A stretch of 64,000 nt of DNA from contig NZ_JAFKOJ010000007.1 in the NCBI RefSeq assembly GCF_017303275.1, positions 186,001 to 250,000 of the forward strand, given 5' to 3'. A program made the translations under genes and the position numbers. Under the pieces are notes generated by a model that was given only the letters and a program-made list of their open reading frames with translations, searched no databases and was not told where the DNA came from. Source of the stretch: Bacillus sp. NTK034 (GTDB lineage Bacteria > Bacillota > Bacilli > Bacillales > Cytobacillaceae). This document shows positions 17,999 through 26,697 of this stretch, in pieces; position 1 is the first letter of the stretch; the number at the start of each line of letters is the position of its first letter.

Positions 17999-18099
17999 CC
18001 TATAGAAAAAGGTTGATGGTAATTTTCAGTGTATGTATTATAATATCCTAAAAGTTTTCTTGAAATATGGGTTTGTTACCTTAAAATCCAACAAGTCGA

Positions 18100-18270
18100 T
18101 TACATAGCTGGATACCCAGAGTTAATAAAAGTCATGATTGAGAACCAACCAAAGACAAGAAAACTTCCAGCACCAAAAAGGACTCCAAGAAGATTTTTAT
18201 TTTTTATCGCAGTGATAGTCCCAAAACCTGATAACAATGCTACTAAACCAAATATAATTACTATACCCAA
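18100..18270 (-). CDS. DUF2759 small membrane protein
   Basis: A 56-residue protein with two membrane helices, reading L-G-I-V-I-I-F-G-L-V-A-L at the start and V-F-G-W-F-S-I-M-T-F then N-S-G-Y-P near the end. This is the pattern of the DUF2759 (YqgW-like) family of Bacilli. The start is TTG 18270 with GGAGG 7 nt upstream and the stop is at 18100-18102. Function unknown. It stands alone on the minus strand. Confidence 0.75.
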   Translation of the reverse strand: MGIVIIFGLVALLSGFGTITAIKNKNLLGVLFGAGSFLVFGWFSIMTFINSGYPAM

Positions 18271-18815
18271 GGGACAACCTCCTATCTATTATGGTATATA
18301 TCGCTGTCTAGAATAATTTCCTACTTCCTTGTCACATTTCAAACAAATACTCCATGGAATTTCCTGATATGTTCTAGTGAAATTGCATTCTTGTACCTTA
18401 AAAACTTGTCACCCTATATATAGCATGTCCATCAAAATACAGCATAATCCTCAAATTGCAACTTTTAGACGAATTCCATAATTATAAATATGTCCACACT
18501 CTGACTCGAACAAGTTTTATTTGGAGAAGTTCAGAAATGTAACCAGGATAACGATATATTAAATGAAGTTAGACGCTTAAGGTTCGAACCTATTATAATT
18601 AAAAAGTATGCAGAAAGTATGGATAATAAATTATTAAATTAAATAGCTCAAAATTTCCAGAAAGTGAAGCTGAACATATAAGATTGAGTCTTTAAATTGG
18701 TCATAGTGTAATATCTTGTTGATATTCAAGCATAATCATATACTTATTATTACGATCCGATTACTTTCAATTCGAAGAAAATGTATTTAAATGAACTATA
18801 CACCTAATTGACTTG
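18271..18815. other. Intergenic, no gene recognised
   Basis: 545 nt with stops in all frames and no clear hairpin or promoter. One plus-strand stretch (about 18531-18641) has some coding-like character but no start. Probably decayed. Confidence 0.35.
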
Positions 18816-19493
18816 TTATTTTTTTTCAGTCCATTTATAGCCAACACCCCAAACAGTTTGCAAATGATCATCTGCGGGAAACCCTACTTTTCTGAGCTTG
18901 TCCCGTAGGTTCCTAACATGAGAGTCGATAGTTCGGTCTTCAATTGAAACTCGATCTCCCCACACGGACACAATAAAATGATCTCTGGAGAAAACTTTGT
19001 TTCGATTTCCTAAAAACAATCCCATCATTGCAAACTCTTTTGGCGTCAGCAAAATCTCTTTATCTTCAAATAAGAGTTCATAAGAATTTGGCTTTAGTAC
19101 AAGGCCTTTAAAAGAAAGGATTCCTTCCTCTGATTGTGTTCTTCTTAAAACTGCCTCAATCCTTGCTAGGAGTTCTTCCTCATCAAATGGCTTTAAAATA
19201 TAATCATCAGCTCCTATTTTTAACCCCTTTACAATATCTGGCTTCTCACTTCTAGCAGTAAGCATGATTATTGGAATATCCCTGAATTTCTTAATTTCCT
19301 TGCATGCTGTCCACCCATCCATTTCAGGCATCATAACATCTAACAATATAAGGTCTACAGGATGGGACTCTAAATAAAGGATTGCATCTATGGCTGATCG
19401 CTTTTTGACACAATTATAACCAAGCGGCATTAAATATAGGGCTAATAAATCAAGCATCCTAGTTTCATCATCAACTAATAGTATCGTTTTCAA
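18816..19493 (-). CDS. OmpR/PhoB-type response regulator
   Basis: A 225-residue response regulator with an intact receiver: acidic pair Asp8/Asp9, phosphoacceptor Asp52 (L-I-L-L-D-V-M-M-P-E-M-D-G) and Lys in L-K-P-F. The C-terminal winged helix ends W-G-V-G-Y-K-W. The start overlaps the end of the upstream histidine kinase gene by 23 nt, so the pair is one operon and translation is coupled. The stimulus is unknown. The atypical regulator at 15184-15858 is its close relative. Confidence 0.93.
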   Translation of the reverse strand: MKTILLVDDETRMLDLLALYLMPLGYNCVKKRSAIDAILYLESHPVDLILLDVMMPEMDGWTACKEIKKFRDIPIIMLTARSEKPDIVKGLKIGADDYILKPFDEEELLARIEAVLRRTQSEEGILSFKGLVLKPNSYELLFEDKEILLTPKEFAMMGLFLGNRNKVFSRDHFIVSVWGDRVSIEDRTIDSHVRNLRDKLRKVGFPADDHLQTVWGVGYKWTEKK

Positions 19494-20865
19494 TTTTACC
19501 TGCTCCTTTAAAGATTAATTCAAACTCAGTTCCTTTGCCTTCTTCACTTTTAACAGAGATCTTACCACCATGAGCAAGAACCAGTTCTTTTACAATGGCC
19601 AATCCTAGACCTGTTCCACCTAATGATCTTGTACGGGATTTATCTACACGGTAAAAGCGATTTAGAATGTAAGGAAGGTCTTCTTCTGGAATGCCTTTAC
19701 CGTTATCTTGAATCTGAATGTAAATATCCTTTTTCTTTCTGCTAACAGAAAGAAGTGTTTTTGCTCCAGAAGGAGAATATTTTATGGCATTATCTAATAA
19801 GTTAAAAATGATTTGCTCAAGTCTGGATGGATCCGCCATAATAAATAACTCTTCCGGACAAACTACTTCAAGTTCCATCTCTTTTTCTTGGAAAGCGGGA
19901 GTGAACTTTTGATTTATTTTCATCATAAAGTCAGTTAAGTCTATTGCTTTTTTTTGTATTATAAATGAATTTTTGTCCATTTTCGCTAGGTCGAAAAGGT
20001 CCTTAATTAAATCAGAAAGGCGATTCGCCTCCTCATGAATTATATTTAAATATCTGTCACGGTCTTCAATAGAAAGGTTTCGGCTAAGGACAATATCAGC
20101 GTACCCTTTTATATAAGTTAAAGGGGTCCTTAACTCATGAGAAATGCTGGCTAAAAAATCGTTTCTCTCTTGTTTTAAGTATTTTAGGTCATTGGCAAGC
20201 CTTGATATGGAATGAGCTAGGTCACCAAGTTCGTCATTGCCGTTTTTTGGGAGAGACACGGAGAAATCCCCCCTGCTTATTTGAAAGGTAGCCTCCTTCA
20301 TTTTTATAAGAGGTTTAGCAAGACCTTTGGAAAGAAAGACAATAATAATCAGAGTCAAACATACAGCAATTATTCCTGCCAATAAAAAGTTCCCATTCAG
20401 CCGTTTTATCAAAGCGTGAAGTGATTCTGTATCCTGAAACATATAAACGCGACCTTCTGTCCTGCCATCGATCTCTATTGGGCTTACGGTTGAAATAAAG
20501 GACCCATTTTTCCAATTATCCTCTAAAATTTCACCTTTTCTTGGAATATTAAACCCCGAACTATAAATATACCTCTCAAAACTCTCGCTATTAGCTGATG
20601 ATCCAAGTATTTTACCGTTTACATCCGTGATTACCACGTCAGTATTTGCTTCAGATTCCATAAGAGTTACATGTGAGATAGTATCTGCGTCAAAGTGTTT
20701 TTCTAGGATTGCTCTATGAGAATTTCCTCTCGCTTGTAAAGAAAGCAGTTCTTCTTCTATTCTCGAGTCGACGAGAGCCGAATGTAAGAAGAAAAACATC
20801 AAAATAACAAGGCCAAATATAATTAAAAAGAAAATTACTCCTAGCTTTATTGATAGCTTGTTCAT
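19471..20865 (-). CDS. HAMP-domain sensor histidine kinase
   Basis: A 464-residue membrane sensor kinase. It has TM1 (about residues 8-28), an extracytoplasmic sensor of about 125 residues, TM2 (about 158-180), HAMP (about 180-232) and HisKA with His243 (S-H-E-L-R-T-P-L). The ATPase boxes are N-L-L-D-N-A-I-K-Y, D-N-G-K-G-I and G-T-G-L-G-L-A. It phosphorylates the regulator encoded just downstream. CAGGTGAT precedes ATG 20865. The CzrA/CzcD metal-efflux genes lie upstream but behind their own terminator. Confidence 0.93.
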   Translation of the reverse strand: MNKLSIKLGVIFFLIIFGLVILMFFFLHSALVDSRIEEELLSLQARGNSHRAILEKHFDADTISHVTLMESEANTDVVITDVNGKILGSSANSESFERYIYSSGFNIPRKGEILEDNWKNGSFISTVSPIEIDGRTEGRVYMFQDTESLHALIKRLNGNFLLAGIIAVCLTLIIIVFLSKGLAKPLIKMKEATFQISRGDFSVSLPKNGNDELGDLAHSISRLANDLKYLKQERNDFLASISHELRTPLTYIKGYADIVLSRNLSIEDRDRYLNIIHEEANRLSDLIKDLFDLAKMDKNSFIIQKKAIDLTDFMMKINQKFTPAFQEKEMELEVVCPEELFIMADPSRLEQIIFNLLDNAIKYSPSGAKTLLSVSRKKKDIYIQIQDNGKGIPEEDLPYILNRFYRVDKSRTRSLGGTGLGLAIVKELVLAHGGKISVKSEEGKGTEFELIFKGAGKIENDTIS

Positions 20866-21042
20866 GTAATCACCTGTTTCATGCTAATAGTTAAATTATA
20901 TCCCTGAAATTTGAAGATTTTATGCAGAATTAAATTGCAGCTAGAAAAATTATAGCCACTTAAAAGGTTATAAACGAAGAAATATTTTTTAAATAATTCA
21001 ATTAACTATTACCTGAATTCTTTATTTCCCCAAACACACTAT

Positions 21043-21073
21043 AAAAAGCCAAGAAGAAAGGCTCTTGGCTTAG
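21043..21073 (-). terminator. Terminator of the czrA-czcD operon
   Basis: On the minus strand, stem AAGCCAAGAG / CTTGGCTT followed by TTTTTATA, 20 nt after the czcD stop. Confidence 0.8.
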
Positions 21074-21092
21074 AAGTTGTATTTTTAACTGT

Positions 21093-22025
21093 CTATATTT
21101 TCAACTCATTATGAGCAATAGAAGAAGTTTCTACCTGTATTGTAGTGTGTTCAATTTGAAAGGTTTCATTTATTTTGCTAATTGCTTGTTGGAGTATTTC
21201 CTGGCTGTCTCTGTTATCATCGATAAGGATATGGCAGCTAAGTGAATCAAGTCCGGAAGTAATGGTCCATATGTGGAGATCATGAATATTAATGACTCCA
21301 TCAATTTCAGTTAAAGCCTCTCTCACTTTCTCTTGATCAATAGTGATTGGTGTTCCTTCCATTAAAATATGAACAGAATGTTTTATAATTCCCCAGGCAC
21401 TTTTCAATATTAATAAAGCAACCAAAACAGAGATAATAGGATCTGCTACATACCAGTCAAACAATAGCATTAATATTCCTGCAATAATTGCACCAATAGA
21501 ACCTAGAGCGTCTCCCAGAACATGCAAATAGGCACTTCTTAAATTAACATTATTTTTCACATCTCCTTTCCGCATTAAGGACCAGGCACTAATCAAATTA
21601 GCGATTAGGCCTATAGAAGCAATCAGCATCATTGATCCACTTGCAACAGTTGGTGGTTCAAAGAATCTGCCATAAGCTTCCCGGACGATAAAGCCAGCTA
21701 TTACAAAAAGAGTAACTCCATTAAACAATGCAGCTAAGATCTCGAATCTGTAGAATCCATATGTCTTGCGAGGGGATGGGGGCCTAGAAGCAAACCAGAT
21801 AGCAATTAAACTCAAAAACAGTGAACTTGCATCACTCAACATATGGCCTGAATCTGAGAGTAGAGCTAAACTATTGGTAATCAGTCCTCCGAAAAATTCT
21901 AAAATCATAATGCCCGTTGTAATAATCAGAGCAATGATTAATCCTTTTTTATTTCCTTCTCGTGATTCTTCAAATTGGTTATGTCCGTGTGAGTGACCAT
22001 GTCCGTGGTCGTGGTGATGTCCCAT
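21093..22025 (-). CDS. czcD: CDF zinc/cadmium exporter CzcD
   Basis: A 310-residue cation diffusion facilitator that exchanges cytoplasmic Zn, Cd or Co for protons. It has a His-rich N terminus (H-H-H-D-H-G-H-G-H-S-H-G-H), six membrane helices with metal-site residues in S-D-S-G-H-M-L-S-D-A (helix 2) and H-V-L-G-D-A-L (helix 5), and a cytoplasmic C-terminal domain with H-D-L-H-I-W. It lies 16 nt downstream of an ArsR-type repressor in the same operon. Length and motifs match the CzcD group. Confidence 0.93.
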   Translation of the reverse strand: MGHHHDHGHGHSHGHNQFEESREGNKKGLIIALIITTGIMILEFFGGLITNSLALLSDSGHMLSDASSLFLSLIAIWFASRPPSPRKTYGFYRFEILAALFNGVTLFVIAGFIVREAYGRFFEPPTVASGSMMLIASIGLIANLISAWSLMRKGDVKNNVNLRSAYLHVLGDALGSIGAIIAGILMLLFDWYVADPIISVLVALLILKSAWGIIKHSVHILMEGTPITIDQEKVREALTEIDGVINIHDLHIWTITSGLDSLSCHILIDDNRDSQEILQQAISKINETFQIEHTTIQVETSSIAHNELKI

Positions 22026-22041
22026 TAATAATCCTCCTATT

Positions 22042-22347
22042 CTAACATTTAATATGGGTTATAACTTGATTTAACACCGTGATGACATGCTCATCATCAT
22101 ATGTATAAAAGAGCGTAGTTCCTTCGCGTCTGTATTTAACAAGCCTTAGCTTTCTAAGTAAACTAAGCTGGTGGGAGACTGCAGATTGAGTCATTTCCAA
22201 GACTTCGGTTATATGGCTTACCGAGCACTCTTCTTGTGATAATAAGTATAGAATTTTAATTCGTGTGGGATCTCCTAGTGCCTTAAAAATCCTAGAGGCT
22301 TCATCCACTGTCTGAGTTGATAAAAACGTATGTTCCTGTTGCTTCAT
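22042..22347 (-). CDS. czrA: ArsR-family zinc repressor, CzrA-like
   Basis: A 101-residue winged-helix repressor with recognition helix Q-S-A-V-S-H-Q-L and an alpha-5 site (D-D-E-H-V, H near the C terminus) as used by CzrA and SmtB for Zn/Co. It lacks the N-terminal CxxxC of CadC, which sets it apart from the two CadC copies. It precedes czcD by 16 nt and presumably represses the operon. A clear operator was not found in its upstream region. Confidence 0.88.
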   Translation of the reverse strand: MKQQEHTFLSTQTVDEASRIFKALGDPTRIKILYLLSQEECSVSHITEVLEMTQSAVSHQLSLLRKLRLVKYRREGTTLFYTYDDEHVITVLNQVITHIKC

Positions 22348-23160
22348 TTATATTTCCACCTTTTAATTATTTTGTTCTTATTCTTATATAATAATACAAA
22401 CTTTTAACCCCATTTCCATATTATAACAAAAGGGGACCGCTACCAGGGGAGGCCAACAAATATGCTACCTCTAAAGAGGATCATCGTATATGTATAAGAT
22501 TTTTCAATAAAGTGTAATCTTTCCTTTTAAAAAATGGACGAAAATCTGTAGCACAGTTTATATTGATGACACTAAAAGAAGATTGATCAATTAATAGTGA
22601 CTTTTTAATCAATTGCTGATGCTGTGGTACCAACAATCAATGCAATTCATCTTAAGAAATCCTATATTGTGAAGGGTGGATTTAAAAACCTGGTCGAAGT
22701 CACCTCGCAAATGATGGAATCCTCATATTGTTAAATGCACCTGTTGTGAAATCTATACTTTTGCTTGGAAAGAGCAGTGATTTGTTCTAAAAATTTTCTT
22801 TTTCTTTATTTACCTTGTTCACTCGAGAGTTAAACTGAATTGACAACTGAAAACCTTAGTATCTTATTTTATTAAGAAACCCTTAGGGATGCCACCTAAT
22901 TACTAAACCAGGTTAAGAAGGCGAAAGAAGATTTTAATAAAGAAGACTATAAGAGTAAATCTAAGAAAACTGCATCATAAATCATAAAAAACCCGAATTT
23001 GTCACAAGTATATGAATAAATACTCATATAAATCCTATACAAAAAAGAAAATACTGTCAATGAAAATCTCTGATACTTATTCCATTTTCTATATTTTTAA
23101 TGAATTCTTATTTAAATACTCTATGAATATACTTGTACAAACATACATGGGGGTTCTTTA
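22348..23160. other. Long intergenic region with coding debris
   Basis: 813 nt without an intact gene. Short plus-strand frames (for example around 22915-22980, a Lys/Ser-rich tail ending in TAA) look like remnants. The last 60 nt carry the promoter and the ribosome binding site GGGGGT of the ZIP gene. Confidence 0.4.
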
Positions 23161-23898
23161 ATGAACAGTGATTTAGCGGTAATTGTAAATGTTTTCTTAA
23201 TTATTTTCTTTGGAACTCTGATTGGAGGAGGGCTTACGTGGCTAATCTGTCATACACTAAAGCTGAATAGCCATTACATTAATATATTTTGCAGCGGGAT
23301 ACTAATCGGTTTGATTGGATTTGAACTCCTTCCAGAAACACTTAAACATTTAGATTTTATCGGAGTTTTTGCTGGAATTTCATTAGGTGTATTTTCTATG
23401 ATTGCAATGGAAGGATTAATCCATAAAACCAAAAATCGTTTCAAACGTGACTCGGGAATGTTCCTCCTACTCTTTACGGCATTATTTCTCCACAGCATTC
23501 CTACAGGGTTAGCATTTGGTATGAATGTCCAGCAACAGGTTGTCAATCCGTCAATATTATTAGCAGCAGTTTTTCTTCATCATATTCCTGAGGGAGTTAT
23601 TCTAATGGGGACCCTCATATATACAGAAATGAACTTATTTATTTTTGGGGTTTTTTGCTTTATCCTATCGCTTGCGGTCAGTTTGAATGCTTTAGGGGGA
23701 CTGGAGTGGCAATCGCCATCTGAGAAGTTTACTACTATTTTAAACGGAACCGCCATAGGTACATTAAGTTATGTAACAATCTATGAGGTACTTTGGAAAC
23801 ATTCCTTCCACCTGTCGAAAATTAAAGTGCTATCCATAACCTTATTAGGAGCACTTCTTATAATCTTATTTTTTATTTTGGTACCCATAGGACATTAA
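23161..23898 (+). CDS. ZIP-family metal transporter
   Basis: A 245-residue membrane protein with about eight helices and the two ZIP metal motifs H-S-I-P-T-G and H-H-I-P-E-G. It moves divalent metals (Zn, Fe or Mn). Unlike the ZIP at 5780 it has no N-terminal soluble domain. GGGGGT lies 7 nt upstream of ATG. It is a single-gene unit ending in a terminator, just upstream of feoA. Confidence 0.88.
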   Translation: MNSDLAVIVNVFLIIFFGTLIGGGLTWLICHTLKLNSHYINIFCSGILIGLIGFELLPETLKHLDFIGVFAGISLGVFSMIAMEGLIHKTKNRFKRDSGMFLLLFTALFLHSIPTGLAFGMNVQQQVVNPSILLAAVFLHHIPEGVILMGTLIYTEMNLFIFGVFCFILSLAVSLNALGGLEWQSPSEKFTTILNGTAIGTLSYVTIYEVLWKHSFHLSKIKVLSITLLGALLIILFFILVPIGH

Positions 23899-23913
23899 AT
23901 AGATCAGCCCAAT

Positions 23914-23947
23914 CAAAACTGTCATGGAGATGGCAGTTTTTTTTATT
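23914..23947 (+). terminator. Terminator after the ZIP gene
   Basis: Stem AAAACTGTCA / TGGCAGTTTT followed by a T-run. Confidence 0.85.
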
Positions 23948-23960
23948 TTTCAAAATAAAT

Positions 23961-23989
23961 TTGACAACATGAAAATATATTCATATTAT
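23961..23989 (+). promoter_or_regulatory. Predicted feo promoter with spacer palindrome
   Basis: TTGACA (23961-23966), a 17-nt spacer, then TATTAT (23984-23989). A palindrome ATGAA-n6-TTCAT (23969-23984) fills the spacer and is a candidate operator. It does not match a Fur box as I know it. Confidence 0.55.
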
Positions 23990-24038
23990 AATACTAAAAG
24001 TTGCGTTAGGGAAAAAAACAAGCAGGGGGGAAAAAAAT

Positions 24039-24281
24039 ATGGGGTTGTCTAAAAAACTCTCTTTATTTGAAGGAGAAAAAGGGGACATTATCAGAATAAC
24101 TGATTTAAACATAGAAGGAATAATGAGGAGACGTCTACTCGATTTAGGATTTGTTCCGGGGGCAAATGTCGAAGTGCTAAGAAAAAGCCCATTGGGGGAC
24201 CCTGTTGCTTTTCGGGTAAGCAACACTTCTATAGCCTTAAGGAAAGAGGAAAGTCACAAAATTTTAGGGGAGTTGGTTTAG
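24039..24281 (+). CDS. feoA: Ferrous iron transport protein FeoA
   Basis: An 80-residue SH3-like FeoA that assists FeoB. Core G-D-I-I-R-I-T-D-L, R-R-R-L-L-D-L-G-F-V-P-G and the late I-A-L-R pattern are visible. GGGGGG precedes the ATG. The stop is 1 nt before the start of the FeoB GTPase gene, so the genes are tightly coupled. Confidence 0.92.
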   Translation: MGLSKKLSLFEGEKGDIIRITDLNIEGIMRRRLLDLGFVPGANVEVLRKSPLGDPVAFRVSNTSIALRKEESHKILGELV

Positions 24282-24282
24282 C

Positions 24283-25014
24283 ATGGGTAACTTTCGAATT
24301 GCTCTTTGCGGCAACCCGAACACAGGCAAAAGCACCTTATTTAATGCACTAACAGGACTAAAACAACATACTGGAAATTGGGCAGGAAAAACCGTGGACA
24401 TGAAAAAGGGTGTATACACTTATAAAAATGATCAATATGAAATTGTTGATTTACCCGGCACATATTCACTTTATTCAAATTCCTTAGACGAAGAAATCGC
24501 TCGAGATTATATTGTGTTTGAGAATCCCGATATCACCATTGTTATTTTGGACGCTACTGCTCTTGAAAGAAATTTAAATTTGGCCTTGCAGGTACTGGAG
24601 ATGACTGATCGAGTAATCATTTGTATTAATTTAATTGATGAGGCAGAGAAATTAGGAATTAATATTAATGAAAAATTACTAATGAGGAGGTTAGGCATAC
24701 CGGTAATTAAAATTTCTGCAAGAAATAAGACGGGGATACCGATGCTTCTTGATACTATGAGCCGAGTTATTTCGGGAGCCATTCAGTGCACTCCTTTTCA
24801 AATGAAATATGATAAGGAGACTGAAAGAAAAATAAAAATCTTGGAGCCTATGATTGAGAAAACTGTTGGAAATGATATATCTGCAAGATGGCTTTCTTTA
24901 AGGTTATTAGACGGAGACAGAGAACTATTTGAACAAATCGTAGAAAAGGCCAGAAACAGGGAGGTTTTGATCAATGGAACTACAATCCACAAAACAAAAA
25001 CAGGCATTAAATGA
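24283..25014 (+). CDS. feoB: FeoB GTPase domain (separate gene)
   Basis: A 243-residue protein equal to the cytosolic GTPase part of FeoB. G1 is G10-N-P-N-T-G-K-S-T18, G3 D56-L-P-G59, G4 N116-L-I-D119 and G5 S-A-R. A helical GDI-like region occupies about residues 165-243. It has no membrane helices. In most bacteria it is fused to the channel part; here the channel is encoded by the next gene, whose start (24974) overlaps this gene by 41 nt in another frame. That overlap, plus a separate ribosome binding site, argues for a real split rather than a sequencing frameshift. Confidence 0.88.
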   Translation: MGNFRIALCGNPNTGKSTLFNALTGLKQHTGNWAGKTVDMKKGVYTYKNDQYEIVDLPGTYSLYSNSLDEEIARDYIVFENPDITIVILDATALERNLNLALQVLEMTDRVIICINLIDEAEKLGININEKLLMRRLGIPVIKISARNKTGIPMLLDTMSRVISGAIQCTPFQMKYDKETERKIKILEPMIEKTVGNDISARWLSLRLLDGDRELFEQIVEKARNREVLINGTTIHKTKTGIK

Positions 25015-26374
25015 ATTGTTCCAGCAGGCAGATCTTCTTTCCTCGACACAGATACGTGACCAAATAGTTGAGCAGTTATATAGAAAAAGCCATCAATTAG
25101 TAAAAGAAGGTGTCTCATTTACAAAAAATAGATTTGACCACAGAACTGAAAAATTAGATGCAATTTTTACCTCCCCTGTATTTGGATTTCCAATCATGTT
25201 GGTTATGCTGGGTGTTGTGTTTTATTTAACAATTGCAGGAGCAAATATCCCTTCGTCCATGCTTGCTGAATTCTTTGGCTGGGTGGAAGCGTATTTAACC
25301 TTATTTTTCACTGAATTAAATGCCCCTAATTGGCTTCATGGAGTTTTGGTATTGGGTCTCTACCGTGGAACGAGCTGGGTAATCAGCGTAATGCTTCCAC
25401 CCATGGCCATTTTCTTTCCGACCTTTGCATTGCTTGAAAACTACGGTTATCTGCCACGTGTAGCATTTAATATGGATCGGCTGTTTAAAACGGTAGGGGC
25501 ACACGGAAAGCAATCACTGACAATGGCGATGGGGTTCGGCTGCAACGCTGCAGCAATTATGTCATCGAGGATTATCGAATCTCCCCGGGAAAGGATGCTG
25601 GCTATATTAACAAATAATTTTGTCCCTTGCAACGGTAGATGGGGTACTTTAATTGTTTTGGCCTCACTCTTTATGGCGACAGGTTTTACCGGTGGAATGA
25701 AGTCAATTGTTACGACTTCAGTTATTGTGGGGATCGTGCTTTTCGGGATAATTATAACATTCTTTGTATCCTGGACTCTAGCCAAAACGGCATTGAAGGG
25801 CGTGCCAACTCACTACACTTTGGAGTTGCCTCCTTACAGAAAACCTAAATTCTTTGATACAGTTATTCGTGCTTCTTTGAATAAATCCTGGTCTGTTTTA
25901 GTCCGTGCGGTTAAAGTCGCCGCTCCAGCAGGCATATTAACATGGGTACTTGCAAACATTCAGGCAGGAGATACAAGTATACTGCTTCATATTGTTCAAT
26001 TTTTAGACCCGCTTGGCCAGGCGATTGGTCTAGACGGATATATTTTAATGGCATTTTTAATTGGACTTCCTGCTAATGAAATCGTGTTGCCCATCCTATT
26101 AATGGGTTACCTGTCAACTGGTGCTTTAATAGATGTAGATGGGATTGAGGATTTAAAACAAATCTTTATCGAGCAAGGCTGGACTTGGCTGACTGCTTTA
26201 AATATGATGCTGTTCTCTTTACTGCATTATCCTTGTGGCACTACACTTGTAAATATATACAAGGAAACCAAAAGTGCAAAGTGGACTTTTTGGTCCTTTA
26301 TCATTCCTACTGGTATTGCGTTTTTTGTAACTTTTCTTATTGCACAATTAGCTCGTATCTTCAATTGGGTGTAG
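24974..26374 (+). CDS. feoB: FeoB membrane domain (nucleoside-recognition/Gate type)
   Basis: A 466-residue membrane protein corresponding to the FeoB permease part. It has a short soluble lead (about 60 residues), a roughly ten-helix core with two Gate repeats, and the FeoB signature G-F-G-C-N-A-A-A-I-M-S-S-R with a later N-N-F-V-P-C-N-G-R. It presumably works with the GTPase encoded upstream to import Fe(II). The start ATG 24974 has GGGAGG upstream and lies inside the GTPase gene. The second half ends in L-H-Y-P-C-G-T-T, also typical of FeoB. Confidence 0.9.
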   Translation: MELQSTKQKQALNELFQQADLLSSTQIRDQIVEQLYRKSHQLVKEGVSFTKNRFDHRTEKLDAIFTSPVFGFPIMLVMLGVVFYLTIAGANIPSSMLAEFFGWVEAYLTLFFTELNAPNWLHGVLVLGLYRGTSWVISVMLPPMAIFFPTFALLENYGYLPRVAFNMDRLFKTVGAHGKQSLTMAMGFGCNAAAIMSSRIIESPRERMLAILTNNFVPCNGRWGTLIVLASLFMATGFTGGMKSIVTTSVIVGIVLFGIIITFFVSWTLAKTALKGVPTHYTLELPPYRKPKFFDTVIRASLNKSWSVLVRAVKVAAPAGILTWVLANIQAGDTSILLHIVQFLDPLGQAIGLDGYILMAFLIGLPANEIVLPILLMGYLSTGALIDVDGIEDLKQIFIEQGWTWLTALNMMLFSLLHYPCGTTLVNIYKETKSAKWTFWSFIIPTGIAFFVTFLIAQLARIFNWV

Positions 26375-26421
26375 ATCAAGTAACGGTATAGCTTAAGGAG
26401 CACTACAAAAGGAGATCCAAC

Positions 26422-26580
26422 ATGTTAATCAGGTAAGGAACTCTTCTAATATCACTAGCTTTTACTTGTTTTTTAGCAGGATATTTTGTCCTATCAAATA
26501 ACAGCAGGATGTGGATGTTCATTGGGTTAACCTGCTTTTTCTTCCTCATTCTTTTAGCAATTTGGCTATTTCGCCAATAG
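26422..26580 (+). pseudogene. Small membrane protein after feoB, ochre at codon 5
   Basis: AAAGGAG precedes ATG 26422, and the frame reads two membrane helices to TAG 26578 (53 codons). TAA at 26434-26436 stops it after M-L-I-R. It is the third cistron of the feo unit and would encode a 52-residue hydrophobic protein of unknown function. No alternative start with a site was seen. Confidence 0.6.
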
Positions 26581-26633
26581 ATGAAGTATAATTTCAGGGA
26601 GGGTTACTCAGAGGCTTAACATGTAGAATTTTA

Positions 26634-26676
26634 AGAAGAACAGTCTATATTTTAAAGACTGTTCTTCTTTTTATTT
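26634..26676. terminator. Bidirectional terminator between feo and the amylase-like gene
   Basis: Perfect stem GAAGAACAGTCT / AGACTGTTCTTC with a 9-nt loop and flanking A- and T-rich stretches. It serves the plus-strand feo genes and the minus-strand gene whose stop is at 26698. Confidence 0.9.
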
Positions 26677-26697
26677 CATTTCCAACAGTTCAACTGA

